From: a bacterium
GTDB lineage: Bacteria; Cyanobacteriota; Vampirovibrionia; Gastranaerophilales; Gastranaerophilaceae
Direction of reading: 5' to 3'
Length of the DNA: 64,000 nucleotides
Assembly (NCBI GenBank): GCA_017652265.1
Contig: JAGCBH010000035.1
Coordinates: 26,818-90,817 of the forward strand
Below are positions 17,769 to 26,909 of the stretch, one piece after another (the stretch's first letter is position 1; each line of letters starts with the position of its first letter). The translations under genes and the position numbers were made by a program. The notes below the pieces were generated by a model. It did not search any database. It was given only the letters and a program-made list of their open reading frames with translations, and had not been told where the DNA came from.

Positions 17769-18080
17769 TTACAGATCGTAGAAACTAGGTTCCATATCAA
17801 TATTGTGTTCTAAGAAGTCAGCTTCAATTGCCGGATCAATATAAACGTAAGCATTGTATAATGCTCTTAAAATTTTGTTTTTAATAACTTTTTTGTTCGG
17901 ATAATCACTTTTAATGCCCACTGCCTTATCATGTTCATGAGTGGCAATGTTAATTAAGGTATCAGAGTATCCGTTCGTTTTAAGGAAATCCGATGAATAT
18001 GTATCGCTTGTTGAAATATAAGCAAATGCAGGAATTGCAAATGCTGAAAGTAAAACTGTTAAGAATAATTTATTTCTCAT
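17769..18080 (-). CDS. Small exported hypothetical protein
   Basis: A 103-residue protein with a clear signal peptide, MRNKLFLTVLLSAFAIPAFA, cut after AFA. The mature part (83 residues) has no recognised domain. The segment ATHEHDKAVGIKSDYP could hold a metal (two His, Glu, Asp), but that is weak. CCAGGAG precedes the ATG. It is first of the three-gene unit with an exported TPR protein and a GH10-like enzyme. Confidence 0.75.
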   Translation of the reverse strand: MRNKLFLTVLLSAFAIPAFAYISTSDTYSSDFLKTNGYSDTLINIATHEHDKAVGIKSDYPNKKVIKNKILRALYNAYVYIDPAIEADFLEHNIDMEPSFYDL

Positions 18081-18159
18081 ATATAAAACTCCTGGATTTT
18101 AATTATACTTCTTTATTCGGTATTATACAACAGTATTATAAAAACTTAATATTCTTTTG

Positions 18160-19224
18160 TCATGAATTAAACAGATGATTTTTTATTTCCGTTTCCAGCC
18201 TGTCTAAAAGTTTTTCTTCTTTAACTTTTGCGATAATCTGTCCTTTTTTGAATATTAATCCTTCTCCGATGCCGCCTGCGATACCAAAATCGGCTTCTCT
18301 GGCTTCACCCGGACCGTTGACGGCACAACCCATAACAGCAATTGTTATCGGTTTATCAATATTTTTGAACCGTTCTTCCACCTGCTTTGCAAGTGAAATC
18401 AGGTCAATTTGCGTTCTTCCGCATGTCGGGCACGAAATAAAATTAACCCCATGTTTCCTTAAATTCAGAGATTTTAATATTTCGTATCCTGCAAGCACTT
18501 CTTCTACCGGATCTTCTGTCAGTGATACTCTTATCGTGTCGCCGATGCCTTCTGCAAGCAATGTACCTATGCCTACTGCTGATTTTACAAGTCCGCCTTT
18601 TAAAGTTCCCGTTTCGGTTACTCCAAGGTGCAACGGATAAGGTATTTTCTCTGCAATAAGCCTGTACGCATCAATTGTTGTGAGAACATCGGAAGATTTC
18701 AAGGAAACTTTTATAAGTCCGAAATCCAGATCTTCAAGAATTTTTATGTGCGAAAGGGCGCTTTCAACAAGTTTTTCGGATAGTGAAAGTTCGTTATTAT
18801 CAACAAGTTTTTTTTCTAAAGAGCCTGCATTTACGCCTATTCTGATAGGAATTTTTTGCTGTTTTGCTAGTTTTACAACTGCTTCAACGTTTTCACGTTT
18901 CCCGATATTTCCGGGATTTAAACGAAGGGCCTGAACTCCCGAATTTATGGCCTGAATTGCAAGTTTATAGTCAAAATGAATGTCCGCAATAACAGGAATT
19001 TTTACCTGTTTAACAATATCTTTTATTGCAAATGCGGCATCATTATCCAATACGGCAAGTCTTATTATTTCGCAGCCCGCATCAGTTAATTCTTCAATTT
19101 GGCGGACAGTTTTTTTTATGTCGCGTGTGTCGGTGTTACACATTGATTGTACTGAAATCGGAGCATTATTTCCTATTTCAACACTGCCGATTTTAAATCC
19201 TATTGACTTTCTTTGTTTAATCAT
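18160..19224 (-). CDS. ispG: 4-hydroxy-3-methylbut-2-enyl diphosphate synthase IspG
   Basis: IspG converts methylerythritol cyclodiphosphate to HMBPP in the MEP isoprenoid pathway using a 4Fe-4S cluster. The protein (354 residues) has the TIM-barrel start VQSMCNTDTRD. The cluster Cys pair is in ISCPTCGRTQ, the third Cys is in VMGCAVNGPGEA, and the family Glu follows. The short bacterial form is normal at this length. TAAAAT lies 6 nt before the ATG and no Shine-Dalgarno is visible. It is divergent from the phosphoesterase gene, with 33 bases between the starts. Confidence 0.94.
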   Translation of the reverse strand: MIKQRKSIGFKIGSVEIGNNAPISVQSMCNTDTRDIKKTVRQIEELTDAGCEIIRLAVLDNDAAFAIKDIVKQVKIPVIADIHFDYKLAIQAINSGVQALRLNPGNIGKRENVEAVVKLAKQQKIPIRIGVNAGSLEKKLVDNNELSLSEKLVESALSHIKILEDLDFGLIKVSLKSSDVLTTIDAYRLIAEKIPYPLHLGVTETGTLKGGLVKSAVGIGTLLAEGIGDTIRVSLTEDPVEEVLAGYEILKSLNLRKHGVNFISCPTCGRTQIDLISLAKQVEERFKNIDKPITIAVMGCAVNGPGEAREADFGIAGGIGEGLIFKKGQIIAKVKEEKLLDRLETEIKNHLFNS

Positions 19225-19257
19225 AATATTATTTTAGCATAAAAAGGGAGATGATTC

Positions 19258-19989
19258 ATGAAGATAGCGGTTATTTCGGATATCCATGCAAATTTACACG
19301 CACTTACATCTGTTATTTTGGATTTTCAGGATAGAGATGTTGACAGAGTTTTTGCTCTGGGCGATTATGCAATGGCTGGTGCTCAGCCTGTTGAAACAAT
19401 GCAATTCGTGCTCACACAACCTTGGGAAATGATTCAGGGAAATACCGATGAATTAATCGCAAATTATAATGATGAAATTTACGAACTTGTAAAAGGTAAT
19501 TTCCCTGTAATGGGAGAAGCGCTAAAGTATGATGTCAGCGTTCTGCCGTTAAAGTACAAAGAATTTCTAAAAAATTTACCGAAAGAAAAAATACTTACAG
19601 TTGAGGGAGTAAAAATTCATCTTGTACATGGATCACCAAGAAAAAATAATGAAAATATTTTCCCGAATTTGCCTTTAGAATTGGTAGAAGAAATGTGTGC
19701 ATCAACGGATGCAAATTTAATTCTTTGCGGTCATACACACGTACCTTGCGGTTACCAGTTAACAAGTAAAAAAACGGTTATAAACGTAGGCAGTGTCGGG
19801 CGTTCAATGACTGATGATGCTATGCCTTGCTATCTTTTACTTGACGTAAAAAATGGTGAATTTACGGCAGAACACATTTTTGTTGATTATGACAGAGATA
19901 CTGTTGCTGAAATCGTTCGAAATCATAATTTTGAAGGAGCTGATAAATTAGCTAAGATGCTTTATAACACCAAGGAACGCCACATATAA
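19258..19989 (+). CDS. Calcineurin-like metallophosphoesterase (YfcE/MJ0936 type)
   Basis: All metal-binding motifs of the family are present: SDIHANLHAL (Asp8, His10), LGDYAMAG, GNTDE (the usual GNHD/GNCD site reads NTD), HGSPR and CGHTHVP. A cytoplasmic phosphodiesterase of the YfcE/MJ0936 type is likely; the natural substrate is unknown. The 243-residue protein is a little longer than YfcE. GGGAGATGATTC precedes the ATG. Confidence 0.87.
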   Translation: MKIAVISDIHANLHALTSVILDFQDRDVDRVFALGDYAMAGAQPVETMQFVLTQPWEMIQGNTDELIANYNDEIYELVKGNFPVMGEALKYDVSVLPLKYKEFLKNLPKEKILTVEGVKIHLVHGSPRKNNENIFPNLPLELVEEMCASTDANLILCGHTHVPCGYQLTSKKTVINVGSVGRSMTDDAMPCYLLLDVKNGEFTAEHIFVDYDRDTVAEIVRNHNFEGADKLAKMLYNTKERHI

Positions 19990-20017
19990 AAAAAAGACCT
20001 TCCGTATTGGAGAGGTC
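19988..20017 (-). terminator. Minus-strand terminator of the small 20177 gene
   Basis: Read on the minus strand: GACCT, one bulged C, TCC, loop AATAC, GGA, AGGTC and then eight T. There is no T-run on the plus side, so it serves minus-strand transcription. It starts just past the phosphoesterase stop. Confidence 0.7.
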
Positions 20018-20176
20018 AAGGTTGGTTATTTTGGTTATGTTATTGGTATTGTTTATAGTTTTCGTATTGTTACTATAAAAAAGAAAGGGAGTTTTGTACT
20101 ATTTCTAATAACCCTCAAGAAAAATTATTGCTTTTTTTGCTTATTATTTTTACAAAACTTAACATTTAAGGTGGTT

Positions 20177-20329
20177 TTATTCTTCGTTAAAATCTTCCAC
20201 CCATACGATCGTTGTTGAGTTTTCGTTATTTTTGAAAGGGTTATAGTGGTAGGGTGTTTTTGGAGTGATAAGTTTATCGTAAAATTTTATTTTTTGTCGG
20301 AGAAATCTTGTATAAGTTAATAGTTTCAT
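20177..20329 (-). CDS. Unrecognised 50-residue protein
   Basis: A complete short ORF starts at ATG 20329, with AGGATACGAAATT upstream, and ends at TAA 20177. It begins MKLLTYTRFLRQKIKFYDK and ends TTIVWVEDFNEE. The N-terminal half is basic and aromatic (pI high), the middle is Pro/Tyr-rich and the C-terminus is acidic. An intrinsic terminator with eight T on the same strand lies about 160 bases downstream. These together support a real gene in the otherwise empty 490-base gap between 19990 and 20481. No family is known to me; a small nucleic-acid-binding or ribosome-associated protein is one possibility. Confidence 0.6.
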   Translation of the reverse strand: MKLLTYTRFLRQKIKFYDKLITPKTPYHYNPFKNNENSTTIVWVEDFNEE

Positions 20330-20445
20330 AATTTCGTATCCTGCTTTTTCTATATTATCCTGTTGGGGAAATATAAAATAATTCCCATAAAGTGTAATCT
20401 TTTGGCGGCATGTTATACTGATGTAAATAATTAATACCGGTAATC

Positions 20446-20474
20446 TTTAAAAAAAAGTTTTTTAAAGTTATAAT
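20446..20474 (+). promoter_or_regulatory. Promoter of the AsmA-like gene (leaderless GTG)
   Basis: TTTAAA (weak), 17 bp, TATAAT (20469-20474), then 7 nt to GTG 20482. No ribosome site lies before the GTG. Confidence 0.55.
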
Positions 20475-20481
20475 TGTCTCA

Positions 20482-23400
20482 GTGAAGAGAATATATCGTA
20501 TTATTTTATCTTTATTTATCGGAATATTGGGGATTTGTATTTTATATTTTGCAATTATACCCGCCGTTTTGATGAGCAATTTTTTTATAGGAAAACTTTC
20601 ATCCGTAATACATAAAAAAACGGGCTTTGAATTGAATTTATCCGATTATGAGGTTAAGCCTGAGGTATTTCCGCTTGGTTATTCGGTAAAAACGGGTAAT
20701 ATTCTTCTTGAAAACAAAAAATACAATGAAGTTATAAAAGTTGATAAATTCAATGCAAAAATAAGAACATTACCTCTATTTATCGGACTTATAAGTGTCA
20801 ATAACGGCATGGCGGGTGATACTTACGTTGTTATAAATCAGGATTATACGGAAACCGTTATGAGCCCGAAATTATTGAAAAAATTAAAGCGTGTTAGACT
20901 GAAAGATTTCAATCTTTCAGGAATGGAGCTTGATATTTCGGGACAAAAATATTTCGGTAATATTAAAATCAATATTGGCAGTGCCAAGTTTTATGAAGTT
21001 AATTTATCCAGAAGAATTAATCTGGATACTGATATAGCGCTTTTATACGGAGATGATGCCGGTTATATTTCTCTCAGTACGGATTTGAAACTGCCTCTAA
21101 AATATAAGAATATAAAAAGCACTTTTCTCAAATCAAATGTAAATAATCTGAGGCTGGAAATATTTTCAAAATTTATCAATAAAATTTACGATGAAATAGA
21201 AGCTACAGCGGGAACTATATCCGCAACCGTTGACAAAGATGGCGAAACGTATATGGTTGTTAATTCCTTGTGCGATAATATTAAAATTAATTTTAAAGAT
21301 GATAAACCGCCGATATATCTGACAAAACCATTAACATTCAAAAGCAATATGATTTTTGCTGATAACAAACTTGATATTAAAACAATGAAAGTCTTATCGG
21401 AGCTTATTAAAGGTGAAATGTACGGATATATTGATTTATCGGATATGAAAAATATTAAAAATACTTTGACAGTGTCAATTGATAAATCGGATTTATCTGA
21501 GGCGGTAAATCTTTTGCCTCCGTTAAAAGATACAATAGAAGAATTTGATTTAAGCGAATTAAAGAAAAATGTTGTATCCGGTAAGATTTTGGGCCATCTT
21601 GATATTGACGGTGATCTGATGACTCCGGATGTGACAGGGAATATTCTGGTTTCTGATTTGTACGTTGTAAAACCTATTAAAAATGCCCGGAAAGCAACTG
21701 TCAAGCTTTTATTTAATGGTGATAATATGACGCTGGATACCTTTGTTCCTACTGCGTATAAAGAATATGTCAGGGCAAAGGGAAATTTTAATTTATATGG
21801 TGACAAAAGATGTCTTTTGAATGTCAAATCAACCGAAAATATTGATTTGGAAACTGCTCAAACTATTGTAAATCCGCTTCAGGATGTTTTAAAACTGTAT
21901 TTTGGACCTGTTCCTGTTATGAAAATCAACGGGATCGGTAATATTGACATAAATGTCAGCGGGAATCGTGCCGAACCAAATATTACAGGCGCTTTCAATT
22001 TCCGCAGTGGTACGGCCTCTTTTGTTGAGATGCCAGATATTGTTGTGAAAAATATGGAGGGTAAGCTATCTTTTTCAGGTGAGGATACTCTGTTTGAAAC
22101 AAAAAATGCTACGTTAAATTCTCGGCCGGTAAATATTAAAGGTGCTTGCAGTTTGTACGGCAAATTTGATTTTAGTGCCGATACGGTATCACAAAATCTG
22201 GCAACTGTATTTTCTGAAATAAAAGACAGTCCTATGCTGGATGTATTTAAAATATATTTTGAAAAATTGAACAAGGTCAGCGGAACCGGTGATGTCAAAC
22301 TTCGAATATATGGTAATTTAAAAAATGTTCATGATATGAAAATCAACAAGAATACGTTTGTTGATACTGATTTGACACTTAATTCCGCAGGAATTAAAAT
22401 TAAGGATTTGCCTGTGGAACTTTCTAATATTTTTGGCCCTGTATCCTTAAAAAGAGAAGACTTACTGCTTAATTTATATGCGGTAATCAATAAATCAAAA
22501 ATCTATATTGACGGCAAAATCAGAGGGGATAATGCGGATATTGCCGTAAAAGGGGATGATTTCAGGGTAATAGATCTTACAATGCTGCTGCCTGCTGATA
22601 TCCAGAGGACAATTCTGACATTTTTGAAATCGGATGATTTTATAAACTTTTTGCCGACTCTTTATACTGATTTCAAGCTTAAATACTCGGGCGGTGTAAA
22701 AAATATTAATTACGATAATATATTTTTAGACGGCAAATTGACTTCTGCCAATAAGCAGTTTAAAGATGTAAAATATTTATTAAATCATTCTGATTTAAAA
22801 TTTACGGATTTTATTTTGAATTTAGATAGCCTGAATTTGAAAACCGGCGGAGCTGTTTATAACTTGTTTTCTCCAAAACGTTCGGTTTCGGCTATTTTTA
22901 ATCTGAAAGATTTTGATTTGGAAAACATAAATGTTGATACTTTAAAACATGCGGGATTATTTGCTTCATACGCAGATGATATTGAGCAGATGAGCGGTAA
23001 AATTAATGTGGCGATGCGCGTTCAGAATAACAATTTAAATGGTAATTGTAACCTTGAAAATATTAAAATCGGTTCGGGTAGGAAATTTAATGAAATTCTG
23101 AGCGGTAAACTGAATTTCAGAAACAATGTGTTATATGCGGATAAAGTGAATGCAAGGATTTATGAGATGCCGGTAATGCTTGACGGCCATGCAGGTTTTT
23201 CCGGTAACCGATTATCAAATTACAATTTTAATTTAATGGCCAAACCGGTTCAGGACTTTCTGGATGAAACATTTAATAAAAACGCACTTTATCCTGTTAA
23301 GGTTAAAGGTAATGTTTCGGTTAATACAAAGGTAACGGGCTCAGGTAATAATCTGGGTATAAAATCGGATGTGCTTTTAGATAAAGATGCGTCTTTATAC

Positions 23401-24906
23401 TATCTTGGGGCAACTATAGGTGATAAATCGGATGCGGTTAAGATTAATTCCGATATAGCGATAGGGCCAAAAGAAATAAAAATTAATGACATAAATTATA
23501 ACAAAGTTGTTCAGTCGTTGAATGATAAGGAAAGTACCATTCCTGTTTTAAAAGTTAGCGGAGCTATAGATACTCAAAAAGATAATGTACTGAAGTTCAA
23601 CAATCTGAAAATCAAGTCATTGCTTCCTGTAGATGCCAAGATTTTCAATATAATTTTCAGGAAACCGTTTGTAAAAGAGGGCGTGTTTACTTCGGATTTG
23701 ATACTTAACGGAACATCATTGAAGCCGGAAGTTCTGGGTAAACTGGACATATCTTCGGTTAGTCTCCCATTTTTTGAAAGTAACATCAACAGTATAAATA
23801 TGAATTTTACACCTAAACATATTAATGTTGTTTCCAAAGGTGATGTTGTAACCAATGAAGTTGATATATCGGCAAGATTAAAGAATGATTTTACTCTGCC
23901 GTTTGTTGCGGAAGATGTAAATGTCCACCTCGCAGAGCTTGATTTGGGGCAAATTCATAATAAATTTAAAAATATTGAAGAAACGAATTTTAAAATTCAT
24001 AATGAGCTTTTTGAATTTCAGCCGTTTGATTATACAAATTTTATAATTCATAATTCTACGCTCACTGCCGACAGAATTGTGATAGATAAAATTGAAGCAC
24101 AGAATTTTTCGGGCAATGTTGAAATAGATAAAGACAAAGTTTTAAATGTTAAAAACTTCAGATTTAATATGGCTGACGGAAGTGTTGACGGTAACATTAC
24201 CCACCGTTATGACGACAATAAACTCAGTTTGGTTATGAATTTGAACCAGGCGGATGCTGCAAACATAGCCGAAACACTTTTTAATCTTAAAGGACAAATA
24301 TACGGTCTTGCAAACGGTAAAATAAGTCTGAACTGTAATGCGGAAAATGAGAAAGTTTGTCTGTCAACATTATCCGGTGACGGTTATTTTGATATTCAAA
24401 ACGGAAAAATGCCTAAATTAGGATCACTTGAATATTTACTTAAGGCAGGAAACCTTATCAATAGAGGTCTTACCGGTTTAACGATAAATGGCGTAATTGA
24501 TTTGTTGTCACCGTTAAAATCAGGTGAATTTAAAAATATTAAAGGCGATTTCAAAATTACGGATGGTGTAGCTGATGATATAAATATCTATTCTAACGGG
24601 AAAGATTTAAACCTGTATATTACGGGAAATTATAATTTAGATAATTCAATTGCGGATTTCAGAGTATTTGGCAGTCTTTCAAAAGAAGTAACAACAATGA
24701 TTAACAAAGTGAAAAACCTTTCGTTGAATACATTGCTTAAGACAATACCTATGGTAAATCGTGAAAAAGAAAATGAGTTTTCCGATGAGATAGCCAAAAT
24801 ACCTATGTCAAACGAAATAAACAATATCTACAGATTTTTCATGGTAATAATCAACGGAGATATTAATGAAAGCGGGTTTGTAAAATCATTCGAATGGGTT
24901 GATTAA
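20482..24906 (+). CDS. Giant AsmA/TamB-like inner-membrane-anchored protein
   Basis: The 1474-residue protein has one N-terminal membrane anchor (LFIGILGICILYFAIIPAVL). It continues with a long series of beta-rich repeats typical of AsmA-like, repeating-beta-groove proteins. It ends with an AsmA C-terminal-like module (DIQNGKMPKLGSLEYLLKAG, then GDFKITDGVADDINIYSNG). Related proteins bridge the periplasm and move phospholipid to the outer membrane, which fits a diderm host. The start is GTG 20482, the first codon after a TATAAT box. A second protein of this type lies at 53578. It converges with the TPR gene with no gap. Confidence 0.85.
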   Translation: MKRIYRIILSLFIGILGICILYFAIIPAVLMSNFFIGKLSSVIHKKTGFELNLSDYEVKPEVFPLGYSVKTGNILLENKKYNEVIKVDKFNAKIRTLPLFIGLISVNNGMAGDTYVVINQDYTETVMSPKLLKKLKRVRLKDFNLSGMELDISGQKYFGNIKINIGSAKFYEVNLSRRINLDTDIALLYGDDAGYISLSTDLKLPLKYKNIKSTFLKSNVNNLRLEIFSKFINKIYDEIEATAGTISATVDKDGETYMVVNSLCDNIKINFKDDKPPIYLTKPLTFKSNMIFADNKLDIKTMKVLSELIKGEMYGYIDLSDMKNIKNTLTVSIDKSDLSEAVNLLPPLKDTIEEFDLSELKKNVVSGKILGHLDIDGDLMTPDVTGNILVSDLYVVKPIKNARKATVKLLFNGDNMTLDTFVPTAYKEYVRAKGNFNLYGDKRCLLNVKSTENIDLETAQTIVNPLQDVLKLYFGPVPVMKINGIGNIDINVSGNRAEPNITGAFNFRSGTASFVEMPDIVVKNMEGKLSFSGEDTLFETKNATLNSRPVNIKGACSLYGKFDFSADTVSQNLATVFSEIKDSPMLDVFKIYFEKLNKVSGTGDVKLRIYGNLKNVHDMKINKNTFVDTDLTLNSAGIKIKDLPVELSNIFGPVSLKREDLLLNLYAVINKSKIYIDGKIRGDNADIAVKGDDFRVIDLTMLLPADIQRTILTFLKSDDFINFLPTLYTDFKLKYSGGVKNINYDNIFLDGKLTSANKQFKDVKYLLNHSDLKFTDFILNLDSLNLKTGGAVYNLFSPKRSVSAIFNLKDFDLENINVDTLKHAGLFASYADDIEQMSGKINVAMRVQNNNLNGNCNLENIKIGSGRKFNEILSGKLNFRNNVLYADKVNARIYEMPVMLDGHAGFSGNRLSNYNFNLMAKPVQDFLDETFNKNALYPVKVKGNVSVNTKVTGSGNNLGIKSDVLLDKDASLYYLGATIGDKSDAVKINSDIAIGPKEIKINDINYNKVVQSLNDKESTIPVLKVSGAIDTQKDNVLKFNNLKIKSLLPVDAKIFNIIFRKPFVKEGVFTSDLILNGTSLKPEVLGKLDISSVSLPFFESNINSINMNFTPKHINVVSKGDVVTNEVDISARLKNDFTLPFVAEDVNVHLAELDLGQIHNKFKNIEETNFKIHNELFEFQPFDYTNFIIHNSTLTADRIVIDKIEAQNFSGNVEIDKDKVLNVKNFRFNMADGSVDGNITHRYDDNKLSLVMNLNQADAANIAETLFNLKGQIYGLANGKISLNCNAENEKVCLSTLSGDGYFDIQNGKMPKLGSLEYLLKAGNLINRGLTGLTINGVIDLLSPLKSGEFKNIKGDFKITDGVADDINIYSNGKDLNLYITGNYNLDNSIADFRVFGSLSKEVTTMINKVKNLSLNTLLKTIPMVNREKENEFSDEIAKIPMSNEINNIYRFFMVIINGDINESGFVKSFEWVD

Positions 24907-25626
24907 TTATTTACCCAGTTGTTCTTTATATTTGAACAACAATTCTTCAAGTTCTTTCCTTGATTTAATATCAGGTTGTATTTTTTTTGCAAGTTGTAAT
25001 TCTTTTTCAGCATCAGGTCCGAAGTTGTTTTCTTCAAGTAATACAGCATAATCGTAGTGAGCTCTTGCGTTGTTGCGGCCATGCTTTATTGCCATTTGGC
25101 AATTTTTTCTGGCAGTGATAAAATCTCCCAGACGCCCATGTGCTGCGCATAGTTCCGTATAGCCTGTTGTATCGGTAGGTCTTCTTGCAACATAGGAATT
25201 CATCAAAGGTATAATTGGCTCTACATTGCCATATGCCATATTAATACGGATAAATTTCAAAAAAGCTTCTCTGTTGGTAGGATCTTTTTTGAGTACCAGA
25301 TAGTATGATTTTGCGGCATTTGAGTAATCTGCCAAAAGATAAAAAACATTGCCCAGGTAATTATATGCTTTTTCTTCAGCATTTTTTTGTTTCATAAGTT
25401 CCGGATGCTGAACAACATATGTATATACAACTTTGGCATTTTCGTATTGGCCGATGTCTTGTTTTATTTTCCCGCTCGCAAGAAGAATCGCAGCGTTGTT
25501 ATTCTTCATACCTATGTTATACACCATAGGATAAACAAATCTGTCGGCAACATTGTTTCTGATTTTTTCAACCAGCATCAGAGACAGTAACAATAAAATA
25601 ATTAAATAAATAATTCTCTTAATCAT
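24907..25626 (-). CDS. Membrane-anchored TPR protein
   Basis: The 239-residue protein has an N-terminal uncleaved anchor (IIYLIILLLLSLMLVEKI) and four to five TPR units over residues 45-225. The repeats would face the periplasm. It has its own leaderless promoter whose -35 contains the stop codon of the upstream polymerase gene. The partner is unknown; position next to the AsmA-like gene is convergent and need not mean a shared role. Confidence 0.83.
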   Translation of the reverse strand: MIKRIIYLIILLLLSLMLVEKIRNNVADRFVYPMVYNIGMKNNNAAILLASGKIKQDIGQYENAKVVYTYVVQHPELMKQKNAEEKAYNYLGNVFYLLADYSNAAKSYYLVLKKDPTNREAFLKFIRINMAYGNVEPIIPLMNSYVARRPTDTTGYTELCAAHGRLGDFITARKNCQMAIKHGRNNARAHYDYAVLLEENNFGPDAEKELQLAKKIQPDIKSRKELEELLFKYKEQLGK

Positions 25627-25632
25627 AGGCGA

Positions 25633-25661
25633 ATTGTATCATATTTTTTTTATAAAATCAA
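25633..25661 (-). promoter_or_regulatory. Leaderless promoter of the anchored TPR gene
   Basis: On the minus strand: TTGATT (25661-25656), 17 bp, TACAAT (25638-25633), 6 nt, ATG 25626. The TGA stop of the upstream Y-family polymerase gene (25660-25658) is part of the -35 box. Confidence 0.78.
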
Positions 25662-26833
25662 ATATCTGATTTTACAAATCCGACCTGAATAATATCTTTT
25701 CCGAATTTATTTTCAAGTTTGTCTATACATTTTGTCAGATTATCTTTTTTATAATCTGTCAGATTATCTGAAAAAAGACTTGCCTGCTCTTCCGAACGGC
25801 TTGTAAGTTTCTCAAAAAACACTCCTGTGCTTCTGTAAACAATTTCCGGAGAGTATATTTTTTCAAAAAGGTCAAAGATGATTTTTGAAATTTCAAGTTC
25901 AAAATCAAGGGGCTTTTCGCAGATATATTTTTTCGAAAACACTCTGAAATCTTTTGTTCTCAGCATAACACCTATTATTGAAGTTTTTAGATTGTGTCTG
26001 CGTAGTTTTACGCAAGCTCTGTGAATGTGGTAATTTATTGAATTTTTTATAAAATCTTCATCTGAGGTGAATTTTTTCATAGCCGATGTTTGCTGAATTG
26101 ATTTTGGGGCTTCAACGATGTTTGTAGGCGGAGAAACATTTTCTCCCATAAGTTCATGTTTAAGTTCAATTCCTCGTATTCCCATTAAACTGTTTAAAAA
26201 TTCATCGCTTTTATTTACAAGTTCTTTTGCCGTTAATATCCCGTTTTTTCTCATTAAAATCGTGAGCTGTCGTCCGATACCCCATATATCGTCAACGGAT
26301 GTATTTCTTAATTCTTCTTTTAAGTTTTCTTTGCCGATGTAATGAATTCCGCCTTCAATTTTTTTTGCTTTATCGGATGCAAGTTTTGCAAGGGTTTTGG
26401 ATGAACTTATCCCTATTGAAACGGGAATATCAATTTTTTCTGCAATTTCATTTCTTATAAATCGGGCAATTTCAACAGGATTTTTCTTGTATAAGCGTTC
26501 CAGGCCGGTTAAATCCACAAAAGCTTCATCTATGGAATAAACGTCAACAATGGGAGAGTATTCTCTTAATAAGTCCATTACTTTATGAGAGATTTCACTA
26601 TATAATTCGTGATTTCCCGAAAGATAAATTGCATCGGGAAATTCCTTTTTCGCCATAAAGTAAGGCATCCCCATTTTTATACCCATTTGTTTTGCTTCTT
26701 TTGAGCGTGCAACTACGCATCCGTCACGATTTGAAAGGACACAGACGGGTTTCATTTTTAAATTTTTATTAACGGATTGTTCACAGGATACAAAGAATGA
26801 ATCACAATCCACCAGTGCGATTACGGATTCCAT
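25658..26833 (-). CDS. Y-family DNA polymerase, UmuC-like
   Basis: This translesion polymerase of 391 residues has the catalytic motifs VDCDSFFVSCEQ (first metal Asp) and YSIDEAFVDL (Asp-Glu). The CDSFFxSCE wording is that of the UmuC/UvrX group rather than DinB. The little-finger domain follows, and a C-terminal QASLFS matches a beta-clamp binding motif. There is no UmuD partner nearby. It is a single-gene unit with a leaderless promoter. No LexA-type palindrome is obvious in the 76-base intergenic region shared with aroA. Confidence 0.92.
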   Translation of the reverse strand: MESVIALVDCDSFFVSCEQSVNKNLKMKPVCVLSNRDGCVVARSKEAKQMGIKMGMPYFMAKKEFPDAIYLSGNHELYSEISHKVMDLLREYSPIVDVYSIDEAFVDLTGLERLYKKNPVEIARFIRNEIAEKIDIPVSIGISSSKTLAKLASDKAKKIEGGIHYIGKENLKEELRNTSVDDIWGIGRQLTILMRKNGILTAKELVNKSDEFLNSLMGIRGIELKHELMGENVSPPTNIVEAPKSIQQTSAMKKFTSDEDFIKNSINYHIHRACVKLRRHNLKTSIIGVMLRTKDFRVFSKKYICEKPLDFELEISKIIFDLFEKIYSPEIVYRSTGVFFEKLTSRSEEQASLFSDNLTDYKKDNLTKCIDKLENKFGKDIIQVGFVKSDI

Positions 26834-26839
26834 TACAAA

Positions 26840-26868
26840 AGTATATGATTAATCGGATATAAAATCAA
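26840..26868 (-). promoter_or_regulatory. Leaderless promoter of the Y-family polymerase
   Basis: On the minus strand: TTGATT (26868-26863), 17 bp, TATACT (26845-26840), 6 nt, ATG 26833. The -35 boxes of this and the divergent aroA promoter are only 6 bp apart. Confidence 0.78.
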
Positions 26869-26874
26869 ACCTGT

Positions 26875-26903
26875 TTGCCCGATATTATAATTTTTGTTAA
26901 TAT
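26875..26903 (+). promoter_or_regulatory. Leaderless promoter of aroA
   Basis: TTGCCC (26875-26880), 17 bp, TAATAT (26898-26903), 6 nt (AGTTTT), ATG 26910. There is no Shine-Dalgarno sequence. Confidence 0.78.
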
Positions 26904-26909
26904 AGTTTT

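Noticed and set aside
20355..20579. 74-residue minus-strand frame across the start of the AsmA-like gene
   Set aside because: It overlaps the AsmA N-terminus and its promoter, has no ribosome site, and is the complement of an AT-rich membrane-anchor coding stretch.
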